A DNA stretch of 64,000 nucleotides from Echinococcus granulosus (lineage: Eukaryota > Platyhelminthes > Cestoda > Cyclophyllidea > Taeniidae). The stretch covers positions 3,159,446 to 3,223,445 of the forward strand of contig NW_020170382.1 of NCBI RefSeq assembly GCF_000524195.1. Direction: 5' to 3'. Each line of letters starts with the position of its first letter. Position 1 is the stretch's first letter. Shown here piece after piece: positions 28,301-41,455 of this stretch. A model generated the notes under the pieces. That model made no database searches. It was given only the letters and a program-made list of their open reading frames with translations, and had not been told where the DNA came from. The translations under genes were made by a program, and so were the position numbers.

Positions 28301-31300
28301 ACGAGACCTAATAGCAACAGGATTGAAAGGCAAAGTCGTTAGATGAGTTGACATTTTGGAAGACCTGGGCCGAAACTAAGGCGGTGGACGAAAGTAATTG
28401 TCGTGAAAATAAGAGGTCTTTTCACCTTACTCTAGCTATACATAACGAGGGGCTCTCAACTAGATATTACAGGTATAGAGAGGGATGCTGCCGTGATGGT
28501 ACTGCACGCAGTGGTAAGTGTGACCTAGTACCCTCCGTATTTGCTGGTGCACTTGTCAACCGGTAGTCAAGACACCTTTAATTGCGGTGAGATGGGCGGC
28601 AACAGCAGCAGCGCATGCATATGACGATGGGGTAATGAAAGAAGGCTTAAAAGCCTCCAATATCTACCTATACCTGTAGAATGCCTCAAGCAAAGTAAGG
28701 TGTGGTGATACGACGCTCAACATTAAGACGTCTGAATGGTGCCGAGGTCGGGAGGTTGCACTTCTGTACTTTGCTTACGATGTCGATTGTGGTAATTCGC
28801 GGCTCATCATCTCTGTGAACATTCAGACGACGCGTGGAATACTCGCCAAATTGCTGCATAACCCGTGCTGAAATTACATCTAACGAATATTTGCATAAAA
28901 ACGGTAAACACGAATGTGAACATCTGCAAATTTCGAAAAATTTGGGCACGCTGGACTTGAAGCCAGACGACGTGGAGCAGTTCGCTCTAGGATAACTCAC
29001 ACGTGCCGACAACTTACCTGAGGCTTCTTTAAAATTTGCCTCCATTCATAAACTCACCTTTCAGTGTGGTTTGATGGGCTTCGTATCACTAGTAGACCTT
29101 GACGTTATCACAGTTTCCGTGTCAGTATTCAAACGTTTGAATTTAACAGAAAAAATTGGTGTGGTGAAGCGGAAGTCAGGTGACCGGGAGGTATAAAATC
29201 AGTCATTTTGGAGCTTATTTGTATTTCGACCCTGCTTTGAAGTTTTGTGAGTTCCTGCTTTGTTTTTACTTCTAGATCTCGATGGGATGAATATCTGGTC
29301 CCTTCGGATTCCATGAAAATGCAGGATGTTGTGGATTCCAGTAGACACCCTCCCTCACTCCTGCCTATTACTTGGCAATTACCTCCACCCTAACTCTATC
29401 GAACAAAACGCTGTTTGTGTGTCTGTAATGTCTGAGTAATTGTAGAGATGTGTAAATTCAATTCTCAGTCGTTTGGCTTGCCAGTCACGATGGATCAAAC
29501 TGCTCATTTGGCTAAGTGTGCGAAAGTCGGTGCACAGCTTTGCATCACGTGGATTTCAACTAGAATTTTGCACGGTCTAGTGCTCTACGGAGAGCACACT
29601 CTGCATGCCCCTAACTTTGAACAGATTAGGTAAGGAACGCAAAGTGAAGCCTTCAAACTACATCTTGCCTTTCACTCCATTCCACCTTGATACCGCCTTA
29701 CTGACCAATGCACAGAACACGAGATTGGAACGGTTATCAGGAGCTGGCATGCCATCAAGTCCCCCTTTCGTTAGGCCCCTGCAGATTCTGTCGCCTGCGG
29801 CTGATGTCTTCCGGGACGTTGTGGACTTATTGGTCTTTGAAAGTGGGCCCATTAACGCCGCCAAATTACAGTGCTCGAGTTACGGGTTCACGAGTCTGAT
29901 GGAAGCAGACAGAAGGATTGGGCGATTGGGATGGTCATTGTCGATCAACTCGAGCCTGGCAAGGGACGACATTTGAGAGGAGTGGGTTGTGGAAGAAAAC
30001 GATATTTGTCTTGGCTAGCTCTATTTGCACGAGCTCTCTAGTCTGCGTGGTTGGTAAGTCTTCCCTCGACTTGTATGACCTGTTAAGGATTTTGATAAGG
30101 CTCGGAGTGCTACAATGCATTTCTAAAGTACCGTTCACGATGGAAAAGGGCAAAAAATCATAACTGTAGCCTAGCAATATACTTCTAACAAAATCTTTGC
30201 GAAAGTTAGGGGTAGTAGTTCATTTCAGTGACTTTCTCTTCGCTAATGCGACTAAAATATGGGAAATGGAGTAGGAGCATTGCACATAGATGTGGTACAA
30301 ATTCGACAGGAAAATTGACGAAGATCACGTTTCTTGAGTGACAATTGAGTTGCCCCATTGGTGAGTGAGTCAATCACTCACTTGCACCTTGGCTACGCAG
30401 TTGTTAATAATGCTTGTGTAAAAATTGCCATACGCCCTCCTGTTGAGTACCTTATTGCATTTGATGTTAAAGCTTGAAAAGGAGTTCTTGCTTTGTTCAC
30501 ATGAGAGCCCTTCCGATCTACTGGGCCGGATCGGCCTCCATGTTCGCGGCAAGGAGCTCTGGTTGCGTCGTTAATCGCCCACTCCTTCTGCATATTCATC
30601 ATAGAGCTCCATTTAGTCTCGCGGCAGCAACTTGGGCACTACAGCATACTATACAGTTCCTAGAAGAATGGGAATAGATTAGAATGTATTATGATCTGCA
30701 TTGTCGACGTTTCTGGACGCTCAATTTTCCTTGTTAAACACGGGTATCCGAAGCCTAGGGTAATCAGGAGAGAGGGTAGATACAGTAGAGCCTATGTGTA
30801 GCACGCAACTACCCCCTTGTTGATTGTAGTAGCCTCATGAATTATAGCAAAGCATAATATTTATGGTGGTCAGTTCCTTTTTGTCAAACGTAAAACTTTT
30901 CTTAAAGAGGGCGTATATTTGCCAGAAAATCAACTCCAGCTAAACAATTAAGCAATCTATACAGTCAAAACCTATTTAAAAATTAACCCTGCTTTTAGGT
31001 AAATGTCCTCACGAAAATCTGATGGACGTAAGAAACGCAGGCCTTGTAGACCACCAACCCTCTTTTAGCATCATCTCTCAAGTAAATCGCCCCCTCCAGT
31101 GCAGTCCACCTGACTGCCGACGTGGTAACTGAGCCACTTTGAGGTTAGCGGGATGTCCGACTGATGTTGAACGAGTTTGTATTGCACCTAAGGTTTTGCC
31201 TGAACTAACTCCTTTCTAGGAGGTCCGAGGTCGACGCCAAAATGGCACTCCGATGGCAGCCAAAAGACTTGTGAAATTTAATTTCGTAAGCACTGTTTAC

Positions 31301-32503
31301 TTCGCTTACTTTGCGTCACCCTAGTGGCAAAGAAGTGAAAGTTGTTTTGAGTTGCGTGGAGAGCACGAAATGTTTCTTGTACTAAGTTTCTGCACTGGAA
31401 GTACTTTAACACAAACTCTCGGAGCAAAATCAAGTTGAGGTCAGATTGGTGTGGTCTTTTTCAAGGAAAGTCTGTTAGTTTTCTCCAGCACTTTTCCTTT
31501 ATTTCCCACATTTGACAACCAGCTGCGTCAAGAACTGTTATTGGAAAAAAGTTACTGCTAAAGCTATTCGCGCATCCAAACAAGATTGATGATGAGTAAA
31601 GTGTAAATTGTGTAAAAAGAGAAGCATAAATTTGGCTTACCCCTGAAGGGCGTGCCTTTTAAAGGTAACCACCATTTTTCATGCAGGGTCAGGATTTTCT
31701 GCTGGCAAATTTTGTTCTTTTTTTTTAATTCGTCATAGTACGACTTTCTGAATTTGACCTTAACGCTGATGGATTTGGAAAGCTCGCAATCTGGAGTTGT
31801 CGCATGGCGAAGTGAAGTGGAATGAGGTTTAACTCATATTCATGACTCACCACATTCATGTGACAATTTCTTAACTGAAGGCGTAAAGCGCACGGAGCAG
31901 AATATGGAACGCTGTCGTCAAGGTTTGCCATTGTGACAAAAAGCTATTGGTGTTATGATGCGTAAAAAACCTAATAAAAGAAAATGACAGCCTGGGAGAC
32001 CTCCCCTGACTGGTTGGAATCGCCTCAATTAGAAGGTTGCCAATCGAAGGTGCCATATACGGATGGAATTCGCCCTGTTGTGGCACTCACAATTTCTGCA
32101 CCTCTGTAATGCTCACCTTAGTAGAAGATGGGTGAATCGCAACCACTGAGGAGGCAGAAACCAAGACGACAAATGCGGTTCTGTTTGAGGAAGAAAGGCG
32201 AAGGCTGGGCCGCTTGAATCTCGGCGCAACTTGCCGATGTTCAGGTGATGTTCCACCACCATAACTCTTTCTAAAAAAGGTGGCAACAAAGGTACTATTA
32301 TTTTTCAGTAAATAATTGATATTAATTTCGTTGGCCAATCAAAATTCAAGAAAATCACTTTTCAGATCACTGAACAACCCCCTGTGTGCAGAATTGCAGT
32401 TTCACAGGAATGATTGATTTTTATGACACATGCAATCCCAGTATTTTCAGTCACCACTAAAAGCGGTTTCGCCATAGAACAGTCATGACTTGCCTTCAGA
32501 AGC

Positions 32504-32530
32504 ACACGCACACACATGCGCACACACACT
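32504..32530. repeat. CA-rich microsatellite
   Basis: Imperfect CACACGCACACACATGCGCA-type tract of about 27 bp. Confidence 0.7.
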
Positions 32531-34699
32531 AGCCAGCCAAACAGCGGAAGACTGCCCCGGGTGCCAAAATGCGCAGGTATAAATTAACGTGTTAAAGTGA
32601 AGTTGAGCTCAGGGTAGTCAGCGCAATGACTTTGCAATGTATGCACTCCAACTTGGAAAACACCAGCCCCGTATTAATGAAGTGTGTGGTGAGTGGATTC
32701 TGATACAAAAATTGTCAAATTTACCCGCTGTAGTACTAGATATCACACTGATTAATTCTTCTTGCAGACCAATGAACACGTATTAGCGGCTCCAGGATCC
32801 AATAACCACCTGCGGAGAAGTGCCACTGCTCCAAAAAGATGAAAAAGAATCTGTGCCGAAGGGGTGAGTGGTTCTCTCACACCTATTAATAGGTATTTTT
32901 ATTAGTTCAGAGCGATGTAAAAACTTTTATGCCGACTGATAAGTTGATTTGTTTTTAAATAAAGAATTCAGAGGATTAGGCGATTTCATTTATTCGTGTC
33001 AATCGTAATTTGATGTTGTTGCTGTTGCTGATGGCGATGTACGCCTAAGTCCGCTAACTTGTGAATACAAACATTACAGCCGCATTATAGTGGGAAAATA
33101 TCAATGCAATAGCAATTATAGGACAAGTAGAAATCAGATTCGGTAATTAGAATTGAGATCTGGAAACCTTTTTGCAAAATTGAATCACCGATAGCATAAC
33201 GAACGAACACTCGGGTGAAATGGCTCTCTACTTCAGTAGCAGAGACATCCTTTACTTGATTAAAGAGTCCTAAATTTTCCTGTCAAAAAGGAAAACATAC
33301 TAAGGCAATTAGCCAGACGAATCCACACTATTGGCATATTTTAAAATTAATTTAAATATCGTCTAGCTGTCTGCAAACGTTATTGAGGAATTATCCACCT
33401 GGAAGGGGATACCGTGTCTCGTGAGCATCAAGCATTTGATGTCATAGGGCTTCAGGAAAGGAGGTTGTTTCGTGCTCCGCTACACCTCAAGGATGAGGCA
33501 CCAAAACATTCAAGTTATTTCGTATTGTAGCAATACTCACCATCAGGACAGAAAATATTCCTTTACTTTGGCAAAACGAATGGGAATAATATGCAGGACT
33601 AACACGTATGGGACTTTATAAAAAAGCTTTATTGACTAATGATAACTAAGTAATTGATGGTAAACGTTACTATCATCAAGAACTGAGCAAAGTGGTAGGG
33701 TATGCTGACCTATTTGTTCATCTTCTTCAAACATTTTCGCATTGGTTTTCCCTGTTGGAAAACATGCAACGAATGATTATTTATTTGGACCGCAGCCAGA
33801 ACAACTATTTAATTATAGGGAAAACCAGAAAAGTTCTTAAACTAGTTTAACACTGGGCAAATTTAGAACATTTGTCTCTGTCCCCAGTCTTAGAGGAGAA
33901 TTGTCTGCCGGAACACATACGTTTTGGTGAACAACTATACCACCAACTGACATACTTTGGAAAGATGTGCCTGCGTTGGGGACTGGGCCTACACAATACT
34001 GGGTTGCAGATAAAACCGGTTTTTGATGAAATGGCAAAAAGTGTCAATCAATTATTTGATGCGTCGTACTCTGAATAAAGGGTTCGCGGTCACTTGAGGG
34101 CAACGCTGATGGCAATGCGGTACAGCACAAAGCCATAATAGTGGGTTATTATCGTAAATAATGAGAAATGCTTTATTTTCCAAGTACTTGGATAATTCTC
34201 ATGGTACCAGATCAGTGAAAATCGTATTTTCTAAAGCATTATCATCTGTATGACACTTAAAGTTTGAACATGCTACTCTTAATCCTTTGGTTGCTCCTCT
34301 CACCTTGCGTGAGTAAAGTGGGTAGCATTGAAGTTCTTCAAAAAATTGTGTTTTTTAAAATAAACACGGGAGAGTAACGAAAACGGTAATGTTAAAAAAA
34401 GCGGAATTAAGTATGGTAATTTGTCTAAAGTCGCGTAGGCAACAAATTTACTGAGCCCAATGATCCTAGTACAGATAATGCTCTAAGCTGGAATAAAACT
34501 ACTATTGGTGCCATGGTTACGCAAGCCCATTGAAACAAGAATTGCCAATAATTTCTAACACTTCTGCTAATTTCGAAGAGTTGTTTTCATATTTTAAACA
34601 TTTTCCATTTTACGGTAGGCATTACCGATTTCTCTTTTCTTTATAAGCAGGAAAATTAAAGGTGAAATCCATGGGTTCACACTCATTAAGATGCAGCTC

Positions 34700-34850
34700 T
34701 CGAAGACTTCCCCAAAGGCGACAATACTCGTGCGGAATATGTACTGTTGACGTACAGAAGAGGTAGTGGCTTTTGGTATAGCCCGAAGTCCGGGCCACCT
34801 GGCAAGGACACAGTGACTGAGACCCTATGTGGTCCCTTACCAAAATCGAG
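34700..34850 (+). repeat. Dispersed short repeat family 1, copy A
   Basis: Diverged copy just upstream of the first annexin. It shares ATGTACTGTTGACGTAC with copy D (TGTACTGTCAACGTGC) and the 3' block TGTGGTCCCTTACCAAAATC with the other copies. Confidence 0.5.
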
Positions 34851-35035
34851 AGAGAAATACATCTTAACTTTGCTCAAATAAAAAGTGACCCGCCCATTTT
34901 CTCCCATTTTGATCTGTATGATAACAAACTTCACCCTCTACCTTACCAACTGCACTTTTAGCTTTGTATCTGAAGATAATATTAGACACTTTGCTTTACT
35001 TTGCAGAGAATTACCTCTTGTAACCATTAGGAAAC

Positions 35036-38000
35036 ATGAATTACGACTATAATAATGATGCCGAACGAATTTACAATGCTTGCAAAGGACTCGGTATGTT
35101 AAACTGCCACTGTTCGCTAGATAAGAGATGTACAAATTTGGCCACCCGTATTTGCGTATGTGTATCTGATACATCCTAAATGCATACAAACGATATACAA
35201 TTTAGCATAAACCGTAATTCCTTAACTCGTTTGCTGCCAAAGTCAACTTGTTATGACGGCCTACCCTCTTATCTGACCTCGATCACACAGTTTTCACTTT
35301 GCGAGAACTGATTTATCGCATTTAAAACAGTAAAGTAGGTGAGGGACCTCTCCGTCTAAGGGTGTTTCCGGTTTTATTTCTCGAGCAACAATTAAACTCA
35401 TCAATTTGGTGGTGTTCAAGTGTTAGCGTTATGGGGCTTGGGGCCACTTGCATGGGGTAGAGGCCAGACAGCACTGCGGAGGTACGATGGTGGAGCCCCT
35501 ATGTGGCCTGTTGCCAAAGCCGAGAGTTAAACAAACAATTAAAGGGGTATAGATATACTTGGCCAAAGAAGCATTTGGGATAGAGCGGATGAATTTTTTT
35601 GATACCCTCATAGCTAACTTGCTATTTCTCTCTGGTAACCACTAAACACTGTAACCTTTCCCTGTTTCCTTCTAGGCACTAGAGAGGAGGACATAATTCA
35701 GGTTATTGGCAAGCGGAAATTGGCTGAAAGACATCAAATTCGATTGGCTTACTTTTCTAAGTACAACAAGGTAAAATTGACGAGTGTGACAATGATGTGC
35801 TTAATATCCATTGCCGGTCCAACATTGGTGACCACTTAAGGAGCGGTTACTGCAGTAAAAATCTAGCTGAACAAGCGACACCGAACATTAGAGTTGGAAG
35901 GCGAGCGCAGATAGAACTTGTGCTTATTCACTTTTGTTTTTATCCCTGCTATTCGATAGGATCTCTTGGATGTACTGGACAGTGAATTGAGTGGAGATTT
36001 TGGAGAACTGGCACGCAATCTCTTCCTTGGTCCAATTCAAGTTTTGGCGTTTGAATTGTACAAAATTTTCAAGAAGACCGGCTCAGCTGGTGGCGATGTT
36101 AATGACATTATTTGCTGCCTCAGTCCAACTGAAATCACAGCACTCAAATCCGCCTATCTTGAAGGTGAGGTGATTGCACGTATTATCACTACCGCGTAGC
36201 CCCTCTTCCGCTATCAATCGTCTACCTCACGGCTCTTCATGGTCGCTCTTCCATGCGAGAGGGGTGATGATAGCGTTTCTTTAAGATCGAAAAGCGAACT
36301 GCAACAGAGAGAAGGCGCTATTGTCCCTACGCTATTCTAAAAAGGTGTGCCATTTGCCTCAAGAAACCGGGCAGAAGAGGAGTGAAATTTCCTCTAACTA
36401 TGCTATAAACCAAGGGCGTCTGATAACCAACTCTTCAGGAATGCTTTCACTTCACTTGTGACGATTGTTTAAAACTCGGAAACGGGGTTTTACAAAATAT
36501 GACCCCTTTTTAACCCCTCCGTAGTGTGACTTTGTAGAGTCCTACTCCTGTTTATTGTTCACTTAAATCGGGTTCGTTTACTGTTGCCCTCTATACGAGG
36601 TTCTGAGGCATCCGGCTACTCATTCCAATGTGGGAAGTCTATGCGCCGATGGGCCTGGAGGTTGGCGGCACCACCAGAGACCGCGCCACCAAACAAACGT
36701 CAAAATTGAGGGGAACCCTAGAGTCTGCGTATATTAAAGGCACCGTGGCACAACACCACTACAAATGCATACCTTTAGATTGATATGAATGCGGTTTTAC
36801 AGCGAAAGTTTACTTATTTACTATTGTTTTTCCCATTTTAGTCCTGCAATACGAAGATGTGAAAGGTACGTCTGTTTTAACATTATTGTAAATTGCTATA
36901 GTATAGGAGCTATCATATAAAGAAGTTGCCAAAAATACTATTTTTTTTTCTTATTCTACTTAAGACGAATGTGCCGCCTCTCAGTTAGGGGAGGAGTTGC
37001 TATGGCACCCTTTCCTAATGGGTCTTGCATTTTAGTGAAGATCCCCCTAGTGGACGTCATTCCACCATCTCAAACGGTAAAAAGGAAGTGATAGACAAAA
37101 TTTGTTCCGTTCAAAAGTGCATTTTAAATTTGGAAAACACTTTGTTTGGATAAGGGTTGAGTGGCGACTTATTGTATCACTAACGGAAAATTTTGAAATA
37201 ACCACCAAATTCCCTTGCCAACTTTATTGTACAGACAAAACGCGTAGCCTGGAGAAGGACATTGAAAAGGAGACTAAGGGCGGTCACCGTGACTTCTTGC
37301 TCAAATTCATCAGCACCCACCGGCCCGAGTATTCCGCCGAGCAGATCAAATCCGCCGCTGCTACCGGACACTGGGAGGATCTTATCGACATGCAACAGGT
37401 TGAACGCAGTGCAGCTGCCATCCATGCCGCTGGTGAAGGGTCAGTGTTGGAATCTGCAATGGGATCAGTAGTAACAAAACATTTTTGGGTTGGGTGTCAC
37501 CAGCTACCAAACGTACTAGTGGATCTGATTGCCTCTTGTCAAGGAGGCTTTGTACTGCCTTTTTCCATTAACGGATCGAGATTAATTAACTATATTTAGG
37601 TTTGCTCTTCAAATATTTTTCTTCTATTTTCACATTACAACTCCGTTGTGTGATTAACTGCCAAATGATCCAGTACTTTCATACGCTCTATTCAGTAATC
37701 ACCGAAGTCAAAGGTAAGGAATGCGCACCGGCTCTGCGTGTCGTGTCTCTTCTGTCGGATGTAGCTTACCCATCTATTCACGTAGTACCTGCGTTCATGA
37801 GCACGTGAATGAATTGCCCTTTTCATTGGAATTGTAACTGCTTACTCCACCCACCTCCCAGCACTCAGATCGTGGAGTTTAAAGTCGGAGAGACCTACTT
37901 ATTTCGGAAAATCAAAACCACACTCATTTGGAGTTAATGGTTGACTGTTATTAGTTGATCAGAAAGAGGACTGGGGTGTATGTTTTTGTTTTCTGCAGGA

Positions 38001-39115
38001 AAGCTGGTAAAGGGAATGAAACTGAAGTGACGCGAATCCTTTGCACCGCAAGCGTTCTGGATATACGCGCCATCTATGATCACTTCAAAGATGTACGTCT
38101 TAAAAACATTGTGTTCTAGAGCAATTTTTCGAAGCGGGGCACTTTAGTGGACAATTGGACGAAACTTCAGTCGTTTTGATAATGTTTGAAGGGAAACAAA
38201 CAGCTGATATAAAACCTTTCGCTTTCTTGAATTCCCATAGGTGTACAATGTTTCGTTAGTGGATTTCATTACAAAGGCCTTCAAGAATCCACTTCGAGAT
38301 GCTTACAACAATGTCAGTAAGTCCTGTACTGCCTACTCTTCCACGTCAAAGTCAAACCAGGTGAATGAGCGATTTTAACAAATCCATCTTTCTTTCGCCC
38401 TACAGTCATGTCAGCAGTGGATCTCCGTCTCTTGTTGGTGGCTCAACTCTACAATTCCATGCATGGCCTGGGAACCGATGAGCGAACCTTGTCCAGAATC
38501 ATCGCTATCCGCTCTGAGGTAATTTTCTAGGCTCTAATGCTGAGAAGAAAAATATATGTAGAAGATACCTAACAAAATACGCCTTATAAGGCATTGCAAT
38601 CCATGAGAAATGGGCCCGTTATGCGCTAGTTCCAGACATCTGCGGCTGGGGCTGAAGAACTTACCCCCACCAATAAACAATACAATTCTAGGTAAATAAG
38701 CAGAACTTTAAGGTCGCGTGGAAATTCTGCATGACTTTTTCGCAGTACAACCACTTACAGTTCTAAGGATCAGCCTCAAGGTTCCGAAATGTACCTTTTA
38801 AAAGCTACAGACAGGACGAATTAACAGTCCCAGGAAAGCATTGTTTATCTCATTGGCAAGAATAACAGCCCACTGCAGACTTTGTCAAAAATCGTCCTAG
38901 ATTTCGGGCTCAAAAAGAATGGAATTTTCCGATTCTGCGTCAGTGATGTTATATTCTACATTCTAACTACACAATCTACTACCTTGTAGATTGACCTCCC
39001 AACTCTAAAGGTACTCTACCAACAGAAGATCGGGCGTTCATTGGCTGAGATGGTAAAGAGCGACACATCCAGCGACTACCGATCGCTCCTAATGACCCTT
39101 TTGGGAGAGAAGTAG
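35036..39115 (+). CDS. Annexin (tandem copy 1, degenerate calcium sites in repeats 2 and 3)
   Basis: Exons 35036-35093, 35676-35770, 35960-36164, 36842-36865, 37235-37439, 37999-38092, 38241-38316, 38406-38518 and 38990-39115 encode 331 residues. Annexins bind acidic phospholipids through calcium and act at membranes; flatworm annexins are often tegumental. Repeat 1 has the type II loop GLGTREED and SELSGDFGELA. Repeat 2 has KTGSAGGDVND where GxGTDE is expected. Repeat 3 has GKAGKGNETEV, also without GT. Repeat 4 is canonical (GLGTDERTLSRIIAIRSE, then KSDTSSDYRSLL). A 24-nt microexon (LQYEDVK) inserts extra residues into repeat 2. There is no signal peptide and the N-terminus before repeat 1 is only about 18 residues. 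It is followed by a paralogue 6.2 kb downstream on the same strand. A poly(A) signal lies at 39205-39210. Confidence 0.92.
35425..35545 (+). repeat. Dispersed short repeat family 1, copy B (annexin 1 intron 1)
   Basis: Contains GGAGGTACGATGGTGGAGCC and the tail GAGAGTTAAACAAACAATTA, nearly identical to copy D. Confidence 0.65.
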
Positions 39116-39204
39116 GATAGAAACCTTGAGTAGCAATTTCACTACCTTTAACATTCCCCGGGAAATAGCCTACAGTTGCCCCATCTCACACAGTTGCATA
39201 CACT

Positions 39205-39210
39205 AATAAA
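39205..39210 (+). terminator. Poly(A) signal of annexin copy 1
   Basis: AATAAA 90 bp after the stop codon. Confidence 0.55.
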
Positions 39211-41259
39211 CAATCTAATTGCACATTCTAAGGCAAATCTTCTACCGTGCTTTTTCATGTGGGAAAAACTAGTCTGAAATGGCGGGACTTATAGTACCAA
39301 TTACAATTTGGTAGGTTAAAACAAGTGACGATTTTTATTAGAATCAGAGGTTTCCGACTAAGTTATATGGTTTTAAACAAAGATGCGCAAAATAGAACAT
39401 TGGCAATTTAATATGGTAACACCATATTAGGTGAAGATTTCATTTCTGATATTAATGAAAAATACTAATTTTGTGTCAAATAGGTCGTTTACTTATTTTG
39501 GTGCTAAGATAAGGCGCTTTTATTTGCCTTTTTGATTGTGAACTCTCTAGAAATTAGACACTATGTAAATACCTAAGCAGTTATATCGATTGCTTAATAA
39601 AAATTTTCTGACTTGAATGTGTGGATGGTAAACTCAAAAAGCCTGAACGAAACATGCCTATCCTAGGTGCAAATTAATGTACACTCCCATGGCGACTGAG
39701 TGGTTCCGAGGTAAACCTTAGCTCACCGAGTTTTTTCGAAGACGCAATGATCCGTGGCAGTATAAAAGAAGTCTCGCTTAGCTAAAAGACTAGTAGCACG
39801 AAACAGAGACTATTTCGCAAAGCAAAAGCTCGTCCTGGAGATATCCGATCCTTGGTTTTATTAAAAATATATATAAACAGCATCCATTCACTAAACAACA
39901 ACGCGCATTGTAAAGCCACCGCATGTCAAAAGTCAGTCAATCAGTCAGTCGATCAGTTACTCGTCCAGTTGGTCATTAAGCAATACGTTCCCGGAGTCAC
40001 TTATCTACACAAGTAAAAGAGGTGGAAAACAACACATCGGTCGTCTTTGCCCCTTGTTGTCGACAATCTCTTTATGCATGATTCGGGAGCCAAACTCAGC
40101 TCCTAACCAACCCTCGTAATTACCTTCGCCCCTTGTTCGATGCGGATGCAGACGACATATTTGCTTATCGCTATTATCACTTACGTTAAAGGCATTCTTC
40201 TTAATCAAGCTGCCAACTTGCAAGCGTAGTCTCGATCGGCTTTAGCGTGTCTCCCGTGTGTCAATTGTGATACACGACATGGTTCCTCCAGATCAAGAAT
40301 AGTGTTTCAACCTTGAACTGATGCCTCTGTGTTAAAATGGCTCTTCATTACGGCTCAACTACTTATTTGGACCAGTTCTTCTGCATAATGCTTTTTGCTA
40401 CCACAACTTCTGTAAAGCCCGCACGACAAATTTGACGCCGGGCTTTTAGAAAGGCTTACTATAGGGTTAAACTCGGTCTACAAAGAGGCAGGCGATAATT
40501 ATAACACCATTTATTTCAAAACAAATCTTAGTTTGTTAATTTCCCTAATCAAAAGATAGATGGCAAAGATAGATGCACATGTGTACATACAACACCTTGC
40601 ATTTTACAAGTTTTTATAAAATTCCAGAAGTTATTCTAACAAGCGTTATCTTAAACCGCAGAAATTCGTTAAGTTATTTGATATTTCGTAGTAAATAGCT
40701 TCAAGCATTGTCAAGAGATGTCAGTAGTTGCTACTGTAAACTTCCAGTAGACGTGTTCTGGCAGCACCCGCAACTATTATTTTATTAATTGAATCTTGCT
40801 TTTGTCACTATGGCAACCAAATAGTCGTAGGTACGTTATTAATTTGGTTGCTAATATTATGAGTCTTTCGTCGGTTGGCCGCCTGAAGGCAAGTCTACGT
40901 AGTTTAATCTGAAGAATTGGAAGAAAGAACAGTGTCAGCTTACGAAATCTCAAATGAATTTATGCAGTTAAGTAAAACCCATAATTTTAAGGCGATTCTT
41001 TAACCGCAGGTTTTGGGGCTCGGCAACCCGTAAATGCGCATAATTCTTCAGAAAATGAGTATTAACCTCCACACTTACGTTTGATGTAAAGGAATTACTT
41101 TTCGTAAATTATTCTCGGTAAAAATCGCGCCACTGTTTAGATACATATTTACCACTTAATAAAATGCGTTTCAATTATCCCCATTTTTAAGTGTGGTGCC
41201 ACCAGTCTTCCCTGGGTTCGTTTAAAGCCATTCATGGAGAAAGGAAGGCATAGCATAGT

Positions 41260-41455
41260 AAAGCCCTTGACTTCCCTAAAGAAGAAAGGAGACATGAAAT
41301 TCCGGGTGAATATATATATATATATATATTCGACTTGTAAAATAGGTTTGAATGACCCTGAGGACAACCCACTTCGTAAAGGTATATTGGTGGCGCCCCT
41401 AAGTGACCCCTTTACCAAAACCAAAAGCTAAACAAACAGCTAGTGTATCACAGAG
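41260..41455 (+). repeat. Dispersed short repeat family 1, copy C, with AT microsatellite
   Basis: The 3' block GGTGGCGCCCCTAAGTGACC and the tail CTAAACAAACAGCTAGTGTA match copies B, D and E. An (AT)9-like tract at about 41311-41329 interrupts it. Confidence 0.6.

Larger units (their letters stand above)
25354..35035. other. Long region without a recognisable gene
   Basis: About 9.7 kb upstream of the first annexin gene. Short open frames occur on both strands (for example 28686-29045 minus, 29605-29976 plus, 33872-34078 plus). None shows a known domain, and neighbouring frames compete with each other. Simple-sequence patches include AGGTAGGTAGGCAG near 27835-27858 and a CA-rich tract near 32504-32530. 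Copies of a dispersed short repeat begin only at about 34.7 kb. GC-richer islands at 29.6-30.6 kb may be decayed mobile elements, but I found no reverse transcriptase, transposase or terminal repeat. Confidence 0.5.

Noticed and set aside
29605..29976. 123-codon plus-strand frame, possible transposon protein
   Set aside because: It competes with an open frame on the opposite strand and has no catalytic motif, repeat or splice context. It could not be supported as a gene.
33872..34078. Plus-strand frame ending KSVNQLFDASYSE
   Set aside because: It looks mildly protein-like, but it is short, has open antisense frames of equal length and no splice partner.
41311..41329. AT dinucleotide tract as a regulatory element
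   Set aside because: It is a simple microsatellite within a repeat copy, and nothing supports a function.
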